A stretch of 64,000 bases of DNA from Phytomonospora endophytica (GTDB taxonomy: Bacteria; Actinomycetota; Actinomycetes; Mycobacteriales; Micromonosporaceae). The stretch lies in contig NZ_JACHGT010000004.1 in the NCBI RefSeq assembly GCF_014202425.1, positions 138,307-202,306 on the forward strand. Direction: 5' to 3'. Position numbers and translations under genes: made by a program. Position 1 is the stretch's first letter, and the number at the start of each line of letters is the position of its first letter. Positions 27,169 through 35,121 of the stretch are shown here, piece by piece. Below the pieces are notes generated by a model, which was not told where the DNA came from, searched no databases, and saw nothing but the letters and a program-made list of their open reading frames with translations.

Positions 27169-27659
27169 AGCGACCGGACCATGGTCACGGCCGTCGGGCG
27201 GGTGTCGACGGTGATGAAACCCTCGGCCTCGTAGAGTCGCCGGGCGGGGTTGTCGAGGTCGACGCCGAGCGAGATCCGGGCGTGCCCGGCCGCGTGGGCG
27301 CGGTCCAGGAGCTCGCGCAGCAGTGTCCGGCCGATTCCCTTGCCGCGCCAGGGACGCACGACGCCGATGGCGAGTTCGGGCACGTCGGCGGCGACGAAGC
27401 CGTAGGCGGGCTCCTCGGGGGTGAACAGCCGCGACCAGCACGCGCCGATCGGTGCGCCGTCCTCGTCGGCGGCGACGACACCGATGTCGCCGGGCCGTTG
27501 CCAGCCGGTGACGTAGCGGGCGGCCTTGACGTCGGCGAGGATGCGGGCGACGCGTTCGGGGCTCGTCGCGCCGGTGTGTCCCCAGTCGCCGGCCTCGACG
27601 AGCATGTCGGTGATGAACGCGCTGTCGCCGGGTTCGGCCGGGCGAAGAGTGAAGGCCAT
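27165..27659 (-). CDS. GNAT-family N-acetyltransferase
   Basis: A 164-aa protein starting at ATG 27659. It has the GNAT fold: MAFTLRPAEPGDSAFITDML at the N-terminus and the acetyl-CoA pyrophosphate loop in motif A, VVRPWRGKGIGRTLLRELL (about 100-118, Q/RxxGxG/A form), followed by ISLGVDLDNPARRLYEAEGF, the usual motif B end. The acceptor is unknown. Its stop overlaps the dnaG stop region, so the two genes are strictly convergent. Confidence 0.87.
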   Translation of the reverse strand: MAFTLRPAEPGDSAFITDMLVEAGDWGHTGATSPERVARILADVKAARYVTGWQRPGDIGVVAADEDGAPIGACWSRLFTPEEPAYGFVAADVPELAIGVVRPWRGKGIGRTLLRELLDRAHAAGHARISLGVDLDNPARRLYEAEGFITVDTRPTAVTMVRSL

Positions 27660-27720
27660 GGGGGGATCTTGTCCGACGGTGGGCGGGCTCGGCGAATCGT
27701 CCCATCTGACGGACGCCGGT

Positions 27721-27734
27721 GGAGAGCGCTTTCC
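27721..27734. promoter_or_regulatory. Upstream LacI-type operator (one mismatch)
   Basis: GGAGAGC-GCTTTCC, centred on AGCGCT, resembles LacI-family operators. It lies exactly 144 bp from the perfect copy at 27864-27879, which could allow DNA looping. Confidence 0.5.
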
Positions 27735-27830
27735 CTTGGTATGCCGGTGAAACGGCAGGTCATCCGCTCGGTGCCGACATTTCCGGCTCGGGCCCGCGAG
27801 ACGTCACGCGTCCGAAACGCCCGGGAAACC

Positions 27831-27860
27831 TTGACAGTAGGCGATTCGGCTCACTAGCGT
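27831..27860 (+). promoter_or_regulatory. Promoter of the beta-helix/discoidin gene
   Basis: TTGACA (27831-27836), an 18-nt spacer and TAGCGT (27855-27860). The transcript would begin within the LacI-type operator just downstream. Confidence 0.6.
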
Positions 27861-27863
27861 CGC

Positions 27864-27879
27864 GGGAGAGCGCTCTCCC
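27864..27879. promoter_or_regulatory. Perfect 16-nt LacI-type operator
   Basis: GGGAGAGC-GCTCTCCC is a perfect palindrome with the central CG and GAGCGCTC core favoured by actinobacterial LacI-family sugar repressors. It begins 3 nt after the -10 box, where binding would block transcription start. Confidence 0.65.
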
Positions 27880-27914
27880 ACTGCATGTGACACCACGGCC
27901 CCAAGGAGCCCTCC

Positions 27915-30053
27915 ATGCGCAGACGCCACGTCCTCGGCATCGCCGCGGCCACCGTGACCTCCCCGTTAATCGCCGGGGTGACCGCGGCACCGGCCGCCGC
28001 GGCCGACCCCGTCCTCGGTCCCAACACCTTCGTCTTCGACCCCTCCATGTCGGCCGCGAGCATCCAGAGCCGCCTCGACGCCGTCTTCGCCGAACAGGAG
28101 AGCAACCAGTTCGGGCCCCAGCGCTATGCCCTCCTGTTCAAGCCCGGCACGTACGACGTCAACGCCAACGTGGGCTTCCACACCTCCATCGCGGGCCTCG
28201 GGCGCAATCCCGACGACGTCACCCTCAACGGTGTGACCGTCGACGCCGGCTGGTTCGGCGGCAACGCCACCCAGAACTTCTGGCGCTCGGTGGAGAACCT
28301 CGCCATCGCCCCACCGCCCGGCTTCAACCGCTGGGCCGTCTCCCAGGCCGCACCCATGCGGCGGGTCCACGTCCGCGGCGACCTGAACCTCGCGCCGAGC
28401 GGCTACGGCTGGGCCAGCGGCGGGTACATCGCCGACAGCCTCATCGACCGGGTCGCGCAGCCCTACTCCCAGCAGCAGTGGCTCACCCGCGACAGCCGGA
28501 TCGGCGGCTGGCTCAACGGCGTGTGGAACATGGTCTTCTCCGGTGTGGCGGGCGCGCCCGCCGCGAGTTTCCCGAACCCGCCGTACACGGTCCTGCCGAC
28601 CAGTCCGGTGACCCGCGAGAAGCCCTACCTCCACATCGACGGTTCCGGCCAGTACCAGGTCTTCCTGCCCGCGCTGCGACGCAACTCGCAGGGCACGACC
28701 TGGGCGAGCGGCCCGACGCCCGGCACGTCGCTGCCGCTGTCGTCCTTCCACGTGGCCACGCCCGGCGTCGGCGCGGCGACCCTCAACGCCGCGCTCGCGG
28801 CGGGCAAGCACCTGCTGTTCACGCCGGGGATCTACCACCTGAACCAGACGCTCAACGTCACCCGCGCGGGAACCGTCGTGCTCGGCATCGGCTACGCCAG
28901 CCTGATCCCCGACAACGGGATCACCGCGATGACGGTGTCCGATGTGGACGGCGTGCGCCTCGCCGGGCTGCTCTTCGACGCCGGGACGGTCCGCTCGCCG
29001 GTTCTGCTCCAGGTCGGCCCGTCGGGCGCGGGCGCCTCGCACGCCGCCGACCCGACGACCGTGCAGGACGTCTACTTCCGGATCGGCGGGCCCGGCCCGG
29101 GCGCGGCGACGACGAGCCTGGTCGTCAACAGCCGCGACGTGATCATCGACCACATCTGGGCCTGGCGCGCCGACCACGGCGCCGGGGTCGGGTGGACCAC
29201 CAACCCGGCCGACACCGGCGTGATCGTCAACGGCGCCGACGTCATCGCCTATGGGCTGTTCGTCGAGCATTACCAGAAGTACCAGGTGATCTGGAACGGA
29301 CAGCGCGGCCGGACGGTGTTCTTCCAGAACGAGATGCCCTACGACCCGCCGAACCAGGCGGCCTGGCGGACCGGCGCCAACGGCTACGCCGCCTACAAGG
29401 TCGCCGACGGCGTCACCGCCCACCAGGCGTGGGGCGTCGGGAGCTACTGCTACTTCAACGTCGACCCGAGCATCGTCGCCGACCGGGGCTTCGAGGCCCC
29501 GAACACCGCCGGCGTCGAGTTCCGCAACCTGCTCGCGGTGTCGCTCGGCGGTAACGGGACGATCCGGCACGTCATCAACGACACCGGCGGTCCCGCCCAG
29601 GGGACCGCCACCGTCCCCGCCTACCTCGCCTCCTACGGCGGCGGCACCGCGCCCGGCCCGCAGAAGCTCGCCCGCACCGGCTGGACCGCCACCGCCTCGG
29701 CCACCGCCGGCGCCGACGTCCCCGGCAACATGCTCGACGGGACGGGAACCCGCTGGAGCAGCGGGACGCCGATGGCGAACGGCCAGTGGATCGTCGTGGA
29801 CATGAAGGCGGCGCACAATCTCCGCCAGATCACCATGGACTCCGGCGGCTACGGCGGCGACTACGCGCGCGGCTACCAGGTCTACCTGTCGACGGACGGG
29901 ACGAACTGGGGTAACCCGGTTGCGACGGGATCGGGCACGGGTGCGCTGGTCACGGTCGGTTTCCCGGCTCGGGCGGCACGTTACGTGAGGGTCGTGCAGA
30001 CGGGCGCTGCGAGCAGCTGGTGGTCGATCGTGGAGTTCGACGGGTACGTGTGA
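27915..30053 (+). CDS. Secreted beta-helix protein with C-terminal discoidin (F5/8) domain, probable polysaccharide-active enzyme
   Basis: A 712-aa exported protein starting at ATG 27915 behind AAGGAG. The N-terminus MRRRHVLGIAAATV is a Tat-like signal with cleavage near APAAAA. Residues about 35-570 have the short repeated turns of a right-handed parallel beta-helix (SLVVNSRDVIIDHIWAWRADHGAG, TGVIVNGADVIAYGLFVEHY), as in pectin lyases and GH55/GH87-type glucanases; related proteins are often labelled adenylyl cyclase, which the sequence does not support. Residues about 575-712 form a discoidin/CBM32 module (LARTGWTATASAT, YVRVVQTG, SIVEFDGYV). LacI-type operators suggest sugar induction. Codon 18 is TTA (27966-27968). 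Confidence 0.72.
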   Translation: MRRRHVLGIAAATVTSPLIAGVTAAPAAAADPVLGPNTFVFDPSMSAASIQSRLDAVFAEQESNQFGPQRYALLFKPGTYDVNANVGFHTSIAGLGRNPDDVTLNGVTVDAGWFGGNATQNFWRSVENLAIAPPPGFNRWAVSQAAPMRRVHVRGDLNLAPSGYGWASGGYIADSLIDRVAQPYSQQQWLTRDSRIGGWLNGVWNMVFSGVAGAPAASFPNPPYTVLPTSPVTREKPYLHIDGSGQYQVFLPALRRNSQGTTWASGPTPGTSLPLSSFHVATPGVGAATLNAALAAGKHLLFTPGIYHLNQTLNVTRAGTVVLGIGYASLIPDNGITAMTVSDVDGVRLAGLLFDAGTVRSPVLLQVGPSGAGASHAADPTTVQDVYFRIGGPGPGAATTSLVVNSRDVIIDHIWAWRADHGAGVGWTTNPADTGVIVNGADVIAYGLFVEHYQKYQVIWNGQRGRTVFFQNEMPYDPPNQAAWRTGANGYAAYKVADGVTAHQAWGVGSYCYFNVDPSIVADRGFEAPNTAGVEFRNLLAVSLGGNGTIRHVINDTGGPAQGTATVPAYLASYGGGTAPGPQKLARTGWTATASATAGADVPGNMLDGTGTRWSSGTPMANGQWIVVDMKAAHNLRQITMDSGGYGGDYARGYQVYLSTDGTNWGNPVATGSGTGALVTVGFPARAARYVRVVQTGAASSWWSIVEFDGYV

Positions 30054-30065
30054 TCCGGACCTTTC

Positions 30066-30095
30066 GGGCCGCGCGCCGGGAACGGCGCGCGGCCC
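30066..30095 (+). terminator. 13-bp hairpin terminator with GGAA loop
   Basis: GGGCCGCGCGCCG and its perfect complement flank the tetraloop GGAA, 12 nt after the beta-helix gene stop and before the ABC operon promoter. Confidence 0.8.
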
Positions 30096-30121
30096 CGCCC
30101 GGGAACGGGCGGCGAATACGG

Positions 30122-30151
30122 TTGGACTCCGTCACACCCCCGCTGTACCGT
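30122..30151 (+). promoter_or_regulatory. Leaderless promoter of the ABC-exporter operon
   Basis: TTGGAC (30122-30127), an 18-nt spacer and TACCGT (30146-30151), which ends 6 nt before GTG 30158. Confidence 0.6.
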
Positions 30152-30157
30152 CGCCGC

Positions 30158-31081
30158 GTGCAAGACATGATCTCCGCCCGCGGCCTCATCAAGCGCTATG
30201 GCGACCACACCGCCGTCGACGGCATCGACATCAACGTCCCCAAAGGCCAGGCGTTCGGCTTCCTGGGCCCCAACGGCGCGGGCAAGTCCACGACCATGCG
30301 CATGATCGGCTGCGTCTCGCCGCCCACGGCGGGCGAGCTGCGCATCCTCGGCATGGACGCCGCGACCGACGGTGCCAGGATCCGGGCCCGCCTCGGCGTC
30401 GTTCCCCAGGACGACACGCTCGACACCGAGCTGAACCTCCTGGAGAACCTCGTCATCTACGCCCGCTACTTCGGCATCAGGTACAAGGTCGCCCGCGAAC
30501 GGGCCCGTGAACTGCTCGACTTCGTCCAGCTGTCCGACCGCGCCGAGTCGAAGGTCGAAGACCTCTCCGGCGGCATGCGCCGGCGGCTGACGATCGCCCG
30601 TTCACTGATCAACGAACCCGAACTGGTCATGCTCGACGAGCCGACCACCGGCCTCGACCCGCAGGCCCGCCACCTGGTGTGGGAACGCCTCTTCCGCCTC
30701 AAGCAGCGCGGTGTCACCCTCGTCCTCACCACCCACTACATGGACGAGGCCGAACAACTCTGCGACCGTCTCGTCGTCATGGACGGCGGCCGCATCGCCG
30801 CCGAGGGCACGCCCCGCCAGCTCATCGAGGCGCACGTGACCCGCGAAGTCGTCGAACTGCGCTTCAACACCGAAGACCACGGCACCATCGCCGAGAAGCT
30901 CGACGGCACCGCGCAACGCGTCGAAGTCCTCCCCGACCGCGTCCTCCTCTACACCGACGACGGCGAATCCACCGTCGCCGAGGTCCACGGCCGCGGCCTC
31001 CAGCCCGCCAGCGTCCTCGAACGCCGCGCGACCCTGGAAGACGTCTTCCTCCGCCTCACCGGCCGGACGCTGGTCGACTGA
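30158..31081 (+). CDS. ABC transporter ATPase (ABC-2/DrrA type)
   Basis: A 307-aa ATPase. GTG 30158 is preferred over ATG 30167 because the -10 box ends 6 nt before it. It has Walker A GPNGAGKST, Q-loop VVPQDDTL, signature LSGGMRRRL, Walker B LVMLDEPTTGLDP and H-loop TTHYMDEAEQL; the C-terminal 80 residues are the DrrA-like regulatory domain. It energises the two permeases that follow. The stop overlaps the next start by 1 nt (ATGA), so they are coupled. Substrates of this class include drugs, lipids and secondary metabolites; no biosynthetic genes adjoin. Confidence 0.95.
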   Translation: MQDMISARGLIKRYGDHTAVDGIDINVPKGQAFGFLGPNGAGKSTTMRMIGCVSPPTAGELRILGMDAATDGARIRARLGVVPQDDTLDTELNLLENLVIYARYFGIRYKVARERARELLDFVQLSDRAESKVEDLSGGMRRRLTIARSLINEPELVMLDEPTTGLDPQARHLVWERLFRLKQRGVTLVLTTHYMDEAEQLCDRLVVMDGGRIAAEGTPRQLIEAHVTREVVELRFNTEDHGTIAEKLDGTAQRVEVLPDRVLLYTDDGESTVAEVHGRGLQPASVLERRATLEDVFLRLTGRTLVD

Positions 31082-31890
31082 TGACCACCGTCTCCGAAAA
31101 CGTGGAGTCGCCCTCCCGCGCGACCGGATCGGGAGCCCTCCACGCCTTCGAGCACTGGCTGCTCAACTACCGCCGGACCTGGCACGGCTCGGTGTTCTCC
31201 GGCTTCCTCCTGCCCCTCCTGTTCATCCTCGGACTCGGCATGGCCGTCGGCGGCTACGTCAACGGTTCCGACGCCATCGGCGGCGCCGACTACGTCGCCT
31301 TCATCGCCCCCGGCCTGCTCGCCTCGACGGCCTTCCAGATCGCCACCGGCGAACTGACCTGGCCCGTCTACGCCGCCACCCGCTGGGGCAGCCAGTACAA
31401 GGCCATGCAGGCCTCACCGCTGACCAACGACGACATCCTCAACGGCCACCTGCTCTACGCGCTGTTCCGCGCGGCCGTCTCCGCCGTCGTCTTCTTCCTC
31501 GTCATGGCCGCCTTCGGGCTGCTCGACTCGCCCCTCGCACCGCTGGCGATCCTCGCGGCGATGCTCACCGCGCTCGCCTCCATCGGCGCGGTGTACGCGA
31601 TCTCGATGTCGGTGAAGAACGAGTCGGCGCTGTCGATCGTGCACCGCTTCGGGATCCTGCCGCTCACCTTGTTCTCGGCGGTGTTCTTCCCGCTCGACCA
31701 GCTTCCACTGGCGATCCGGCCACTCGCCTGGATCTCGCCGGTGTGGCACGGCGTCGAGCTGTCCCGCGCGTCGACGCTGGGCGTCGCCCCGCCCTGGCCC
31801 TGGCTCGCGCACCTGGCGGTGCTCGTGGTCTGGGCGGTCGGCGGCTGGATGTTCGCCCGCGCCGCTCTCGCGAAGCGACTGAAGGTCTGA
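31081..31890 (+). CDS. ABC-2 type permease, first of two
   Basis: A 269-aa integral membrane subunit starting at ATG 31081, overlapping the ATPase stop. Six hydrophobic helices match ABC-2 permeases: FSGFLLPLLFILGLGMAVGGYV, then FIAPGLLASTAFQIATGELTWPVY, a helix 3-4 hairpin, and FPLDQLPLAIRPLAWISPVWHGVELSR near the end, which is the conserved ABC-2 signature region. It probably pairs with the permease at 31904 as a heterodimer. A 13-nt gap with GAGAGGAGGAACC leads to the next gene. Confidence 0.92.
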   Translation: MTTVSENVESPSRATGSGALHAFEHWLLNYRRTWHGSVFSGFLLPLLFILGLGMAVGGYVNGSDAIGGADYVAFIAPGLLASTAFQIATGELTWPVYAATRWGSQYKAMQASPLTNDDILNGHLLYALFRAAVSAVVFFLVMAAFGLLDSPLAPLAILAAMLTALASIGAVYAISMSVKNESALSIVHRFGILPLTLFSAVFFPLDQLPLAIRPLAWISPVWHGVELSRASTLGVAPPWPWLAHLAVLVVWAVGGWMFARAALAKRLKV

Positions 31891-31903
31891 GAGGAGGAAC
31901 CAC

Positions 31904-32701
31904 ATGACGGTCATGACCACGCTCGCCATCCGCCAGAAGGGCCTGCGCCCCGGCGCGATGGTCGAGCGCAACTACGCGGTCCACAAACACGGCTGGCTGG
32001 TGATCCTCACCGGACTGCTGGAGTCGCTGTTCTACCTGTTCTCCCTCGGTGTCGGGGTCGGCGCGCTCGTCAAGCAGATCGAACTGCCCGACGGCCGGAT
32101 GGTCGACTACGCGGTCTTCGTCGCCCCCGCGATGCTGGCCAGCGCGGCCATGAACGCCGCGGTCGCCGAGACGACCTTCAACGTGTTCGGCAAGCTCAAG
32201 TGGATGAAGCTCTACGACGGCGTGCTCGCCACGCCGATGCGGCCGCGCGACGTCGCCGCGGGCGAGATCTCGTGGGCGCTGATCCGCGGTGGGATCTACA
32301 GCACGGCCTTCCTGGTCGTGATGGCCGGGCTCGGGCTGACCGAGACGTGGTGGTCGCTGCTGGCGCTGCCCGGTTCGGTACTCGTCGGGCTGGCCTTCTC
32401 CGGGATCGGGCTGCTGGCCACGACGTACTTCCGCAACTGGCCGGACTTCGACTGGATGATGGCGTTCATCTTCGTGATGTTCCTGTTCTCCGGGTCTTTC
32501 GCGCCGATCGAGAACTACCCCGAGCCCCTCCAGTGGATCGTGCACGCTTCGCCGCTGTACCACGGGATCGAGCTCCTGCGGGCCTGCACGCTGGGTGAGC
32601 TGTCGCCGTGGATGCTCGTGCACGCGGCCTACCTGGTCGCGGTGGCGGCGGTGTGCCTGGCCTTCGCGTCGCGGCGGCTGTCGCGGGTGCTCTACAAGTA
32701 G
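31904..32701 (+). CDS. ABC-2 type permease, second of two
   Basis: A 265-aa integral membrane protein starting at ATG 31904 after a strong ribosome site (GGAGGAA). It shares the ABC-2 layout of the preceding gene but is clearly diverged: MVERNYAVHKHGWLVILTGLLESLFYLFSLGVG, a helix 2 region ending AVAETTFNVFGKL, and FAPIENYPEPLQWIVHASPLYHGIELLRA. Two unlike permeases with one ATPase give a DrrABC-like heterodimeric exporter. It ends 22 nt before the convergent caspase gene; no strong hairpin separates them. Confidence 0.92.
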   Translation: MTVMTTLAIRQKGLRPGAMVERNYAVHKHGWLVILTGLLESLFYLFSLGVGVGALVKQIELPDGRMVDYAVFVAPAMLASAAMNAAVAETTFNVFGKLKWMKLYDGVLATPMRPRDVAAGEISWALIRGGIYSTAFLVVMAGLGLTETWWSLLALPGSVLVGLAFSGIGLLATTYFRNWPDFDWMMAFIFVMFLFSGSFAPIENYPEPLQWIVHASPLYHGIELLRACTLGELSPWMLVHAAYLVAVAAVCLAFASRRLSRVLYK

Positions 32702-32723
32702 TGCCGGACCGGCGCTGCCGCGG

Positions 32724-34673
32724 TCAGTCGCGGTAGCGCCAGATCCGCACCCCGTCGGGCGTCGGCGCGGCCAGGTGCGTGCGCGACCAGACGGCGCCGC
32801 CGAAGGTCGTGACGGAGCCGAGTTCGGTGACGCGGCCGGTGGGGACGTCGAGGAGCGCGACTCGGGAGGTGACGGGGACGCCGTCGTCGGCCGGGATCCT
32901 CGGCGCGCTGATGGCGGTGAACTCGTCGACTCGCCAGAAGTGGCGGTCGTGACTGGAGACGAGACGGCCGTCGCGGTCGTGGATCCGGGTCATGGTGTGG
33001 CCGTCGGCGCGTCCGAGCATGGCCCGGTAGGTCCCGAGGTTCTCGATGAGGTCGTCGGGTGCCCAGAGGGCGGCGGTGCTCAGACCACGGGCGCCGAGCC
33101 AGATCGCCGCCGCCTTGGACCGTTCGTCGGCGATGACCAGCTCGTGCGTCTGCGGGGACTTCAGCAGCCGGGACAGTTCGCCGCGATTGCGCCAGGACAG
33201 GGTCGTGTCCAGCCCCGGCACCGTGAAGTCGGTGAGCGAGAGCCGCGTCGATCCGTCCACAAGGGACTTCACGGTGAGCGAGGCGCGGTCCTCCGCACGG
33301 GTGAGGACCCACATGAGCCCGTCGCTGGTGATGTCCCCGGAAGCGCTGTCGACGGCCTCGATCCCGGTCTCGTGCCGCACGCCCCCGCGCAGTTCGAGCC
33401 GGATGAGCCGGCCCGTGCCGTCGGCCGTGGCGAGCTCCCACGTACGACCGAGCCCGTCGGCGATGAAGCCGCTGGGATCGTTGAAGTCACCTTCGTACTC
33501 CCAGATCAGGGAGCCGTCCTCGGCCGACACCCCGCTCAGGCGCTGGACGGTGTCGCCGTCGTCGTCGAAGCCGACCATCATGGTCGTTCCCGACACGCTG
33601 ATCATGGCCAGGTGAACGCCGCCGTCCGCCCGGCGGAAGGAGACGGCGCCGGTCGCCGGGTCGAGCAGCGAGGTACCGGTCTCGTCGATGATCTGGAGGC
33701 AGTTGTTGTAGTCGACGACCTGGTCGTCCTCACCGAGCGGCCTCGCCCAGGCCACGGCGCCTCCGCGCAGGTCGATCCCGATCAGCGCGCGCTCGGTCTC
33801 GAAGTAGGCGGTGTCACCGGCGATCCCGAAGCAGCCGTCCTTCTTGAGGCGGATGTGGACGTCGATGCCTTCGCGCCGCAGCCGGGGCGGAGGCGGTGAA
33901 CTCGCCGTCGCGGTCTTCGCCGGACTCGCGGCCCGCCAGGCCCTGTTGCGGGCGAGTACGGCCCGGGCACCGTCCTCGTGGACGCGCCACTGCGGTTCGG
34001 GGCCGCCGATCGCGCGCAGGCCGCTGCGGGCACGGTGGTAGATCGCCTCCACGTCCAGGAACTCCGGTCCGCCGGTGACCCCCTGGCCGAGCAGGCGGAT
34101 GAGTTCTCCACTGAAGGCGGTGTACCGGTCCTCCGGCGGCGCCCACGCGAACTCGGTCTCACCGCAGGCGGTCAGGACGCAGGTGCCGCGGATCGCGGCG
34201 AGGTCGGTGATCTGGTCGGCGGCGCTGAGCGTGCCGTCGAAGGCCGCGCCGGCGAAGCAGCAGTCGAGGATGACCGTCTTCCACGCCGCCTGGGATCCGT
34301 GGTCCAGCAACAGATCCCGGATGTCGCGATAGGACAGTGCCGTCCAGCGGCGGCCCGGCGACGAGCCGGACAGCATGAGCCGCAGCCCGTCGCGGTCGGC
34401 GAGTCCGTGTCCGGCGAAGTAGACGATGAGCGCCTCGGTGGCCTCGACGGCGGAGGTGTGGATGCGGTCCAGCACCTCGGAGGGGCCCGCCTGCTCGTCG
34501 ACGCGGCAGATGTTCTCCTCGGGGATCCCCCACACGAGCGGGTCGGCGAGCAGCCGCCGCAGTTCGGCGACGTTGTTGGCCACACCGGGGATGTCGGCGA
34601 AGACGTCCTCGCGGTACTTGGGCACGCCGATCAGCACGACCCGCGAACCCTCCGAGCCGGGCAGCCCCGTCAC
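32724..34673 (-). CDS. Caspase-like peptidase fused to a beta-propeller (conflict-system effector candidate)
   Basis: A 649-aa protein. GTG 34673 overlaps the stop of the EACC1-like gene (GTGA), indicating coupling; the long open frame further 5' lies inside that gene. Residues 10-235 are a peptidase C14 caspase/metacaspase fold: RVVLIGVPKY, LIVYFAGHG with catalytic His89, and VILDCCFAGAAF with Cys138/139. A Pro/Ser/Thr linker (about 245-270) leads to a domain of repeated WD/PQQ-like strands (about 275-649), such as LIGIDLRGGAVAWARPLG and VWSRTHLAAPTPDGVRIWRYRD, read as a propeller. Bacterial caspases of this kind act as proteases in immunity or regulated death; the propeller may bind the trigger or target. 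No signal peptide or membrane helix. Confidence 0.85.
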   Translation of the reverse strand: MTGLPGSEGSRVVLIGVPKYREDVFADIPGVANNVAELRRLLADPLVWGIPEENICRVDEQAGPSEVLDRIHTSAVEATEALIVYFAGHGLADRDGLRLMLSGSSPGRRWTALSYRDIRDLLLDHGSQAAWKTVILDCCFAGAAFDGTLSAADQITDLAAIRGTCVLTACGETEFAWAPPEDRYTAFSGELIRLLGQGVTGGPEFLDVEAIYHRARSGLRAIGGPEPQWRVHEDGARAVLARNRAWRAASPAKTATASSPPPPRLRREGIDVHIRLKKDGCFGIAGDTAYFETERALIGIDLRGGAVAWARPLGEDDQVVDYNNCLQIIDETGTSLLDPATGAVSFRRADGGVHLAMISVSGTTMMVGFDDDGDTVQRLSGVSAEDGSLIWEYEGDFNDPSGFIADGLGRTWELATADGTGRLIRLELRGGVRHETGIEAVDSASGDITSDGLMWVLTRAEDRASLTVKSLVDGSTRLSLTDFTVPGLDTTLSWRNRGELSRLLKSPQTHELVIADERSKAAAIWLGARGLSTAALWAPDDLIENLGTYRAMLGRADGHTMTRIHDRDGRLVSSHDRHFWRVDEFTAISAPRIPADDGVPVTSRVALLDVPTGRVTELGSVTTFGGAVWSRTHLAAPTPDGVRIWRYRD

Positions 34674-35050
34674 TCCGGCGACTCCCCTTCGAGCAGGCCG
34701 AGAACGCCGAGCGCGCCGCGGACCTCCTCGGGCGTACCGGCACTGAGCACCACCCGCCGGGCTCCACATTCGACGGTGATCTCCAGCGGCCGGTCCTGCT
34801 GCCGCGCGACCGTGCGCCGCGACGTGAGCCACGCGCCGGTCGCCGCGACCGCACCACCGACCGCGGCGGCGGTGTTCGCCACCGCGAGGATCGTCTCCAG
34901 CACCCCGCCCAGCTGGCCTTCCGCGCCGGATCCGTAGATCCGGGTCAGCCGCGCCTCGGTCGCGACCCGTGGTGTCCGGGCCAGCGCCCGGTAGAGATCC
35001 TCGCCGTCGAGCTGACGCGACGACGAGGCCACCGTGAACCTGACTTCCAC
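34670..35050 (-). CDS. EACC1-like effector-associated constant component
   Basis: A 126-aa protein starting at GTG 35050 (VEVRFTVASS) behind AGGGGG; ATG 35095 is an alternative. The pattern is that of EACC1 proteins of actinobacterial conflict systems: an N-terminal beta strand and DLYRALARTPRV helix, a Gly-rich turn (GAEGQLGG), one long hydrophobic helix (LETILAVANTAAAVGGAVAATGAWL), a basic TSRRT segment, then two strands (LEITVECGARRVVLSA) and a helix (PEEVRGALGVLGLLEG). EACC1 is reported as a constant partner next to variable effectors such as caspases, trypsins and TIR proteins. It is coupled by a GTGA overlap to the caspase gene. Biochemical role unknown. Confidence 0.7.
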   Translation of the reverse strand: MEVRFTVASSSRQLDGEDLYRALARTPRVATEARLTRIYGSGAEGQLGGVLETILAVANTAAAVGGAVAATGAWLTSRRTVARQQDRPLEITVECGARRVVLSAGTPEEVRGALGVLGLLEGESPE

Positions 35051-35121
35051 CGCACCCCCTGCGTAACCGGTGAATCTGGCGGTCGGCCACCACATCCCCT
35101 GGCGAGCAAGGGATGCGACGG

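Noticed and set aside
27915-30053. Adenylyl cyclase
   Set aside because: A label often attached to similar proteins; no cyclase catalytic residues are seen, and signal peptide, beta-helix and discoidin domain argue against it.
32724-35093. A single 789-aa caspase protein starting at 35093
   Set aside because: The first 140 residues overlap the EACC1-like gene in another frame and look non-coding; GTG 34673 with a GTGA overlap is the better start.
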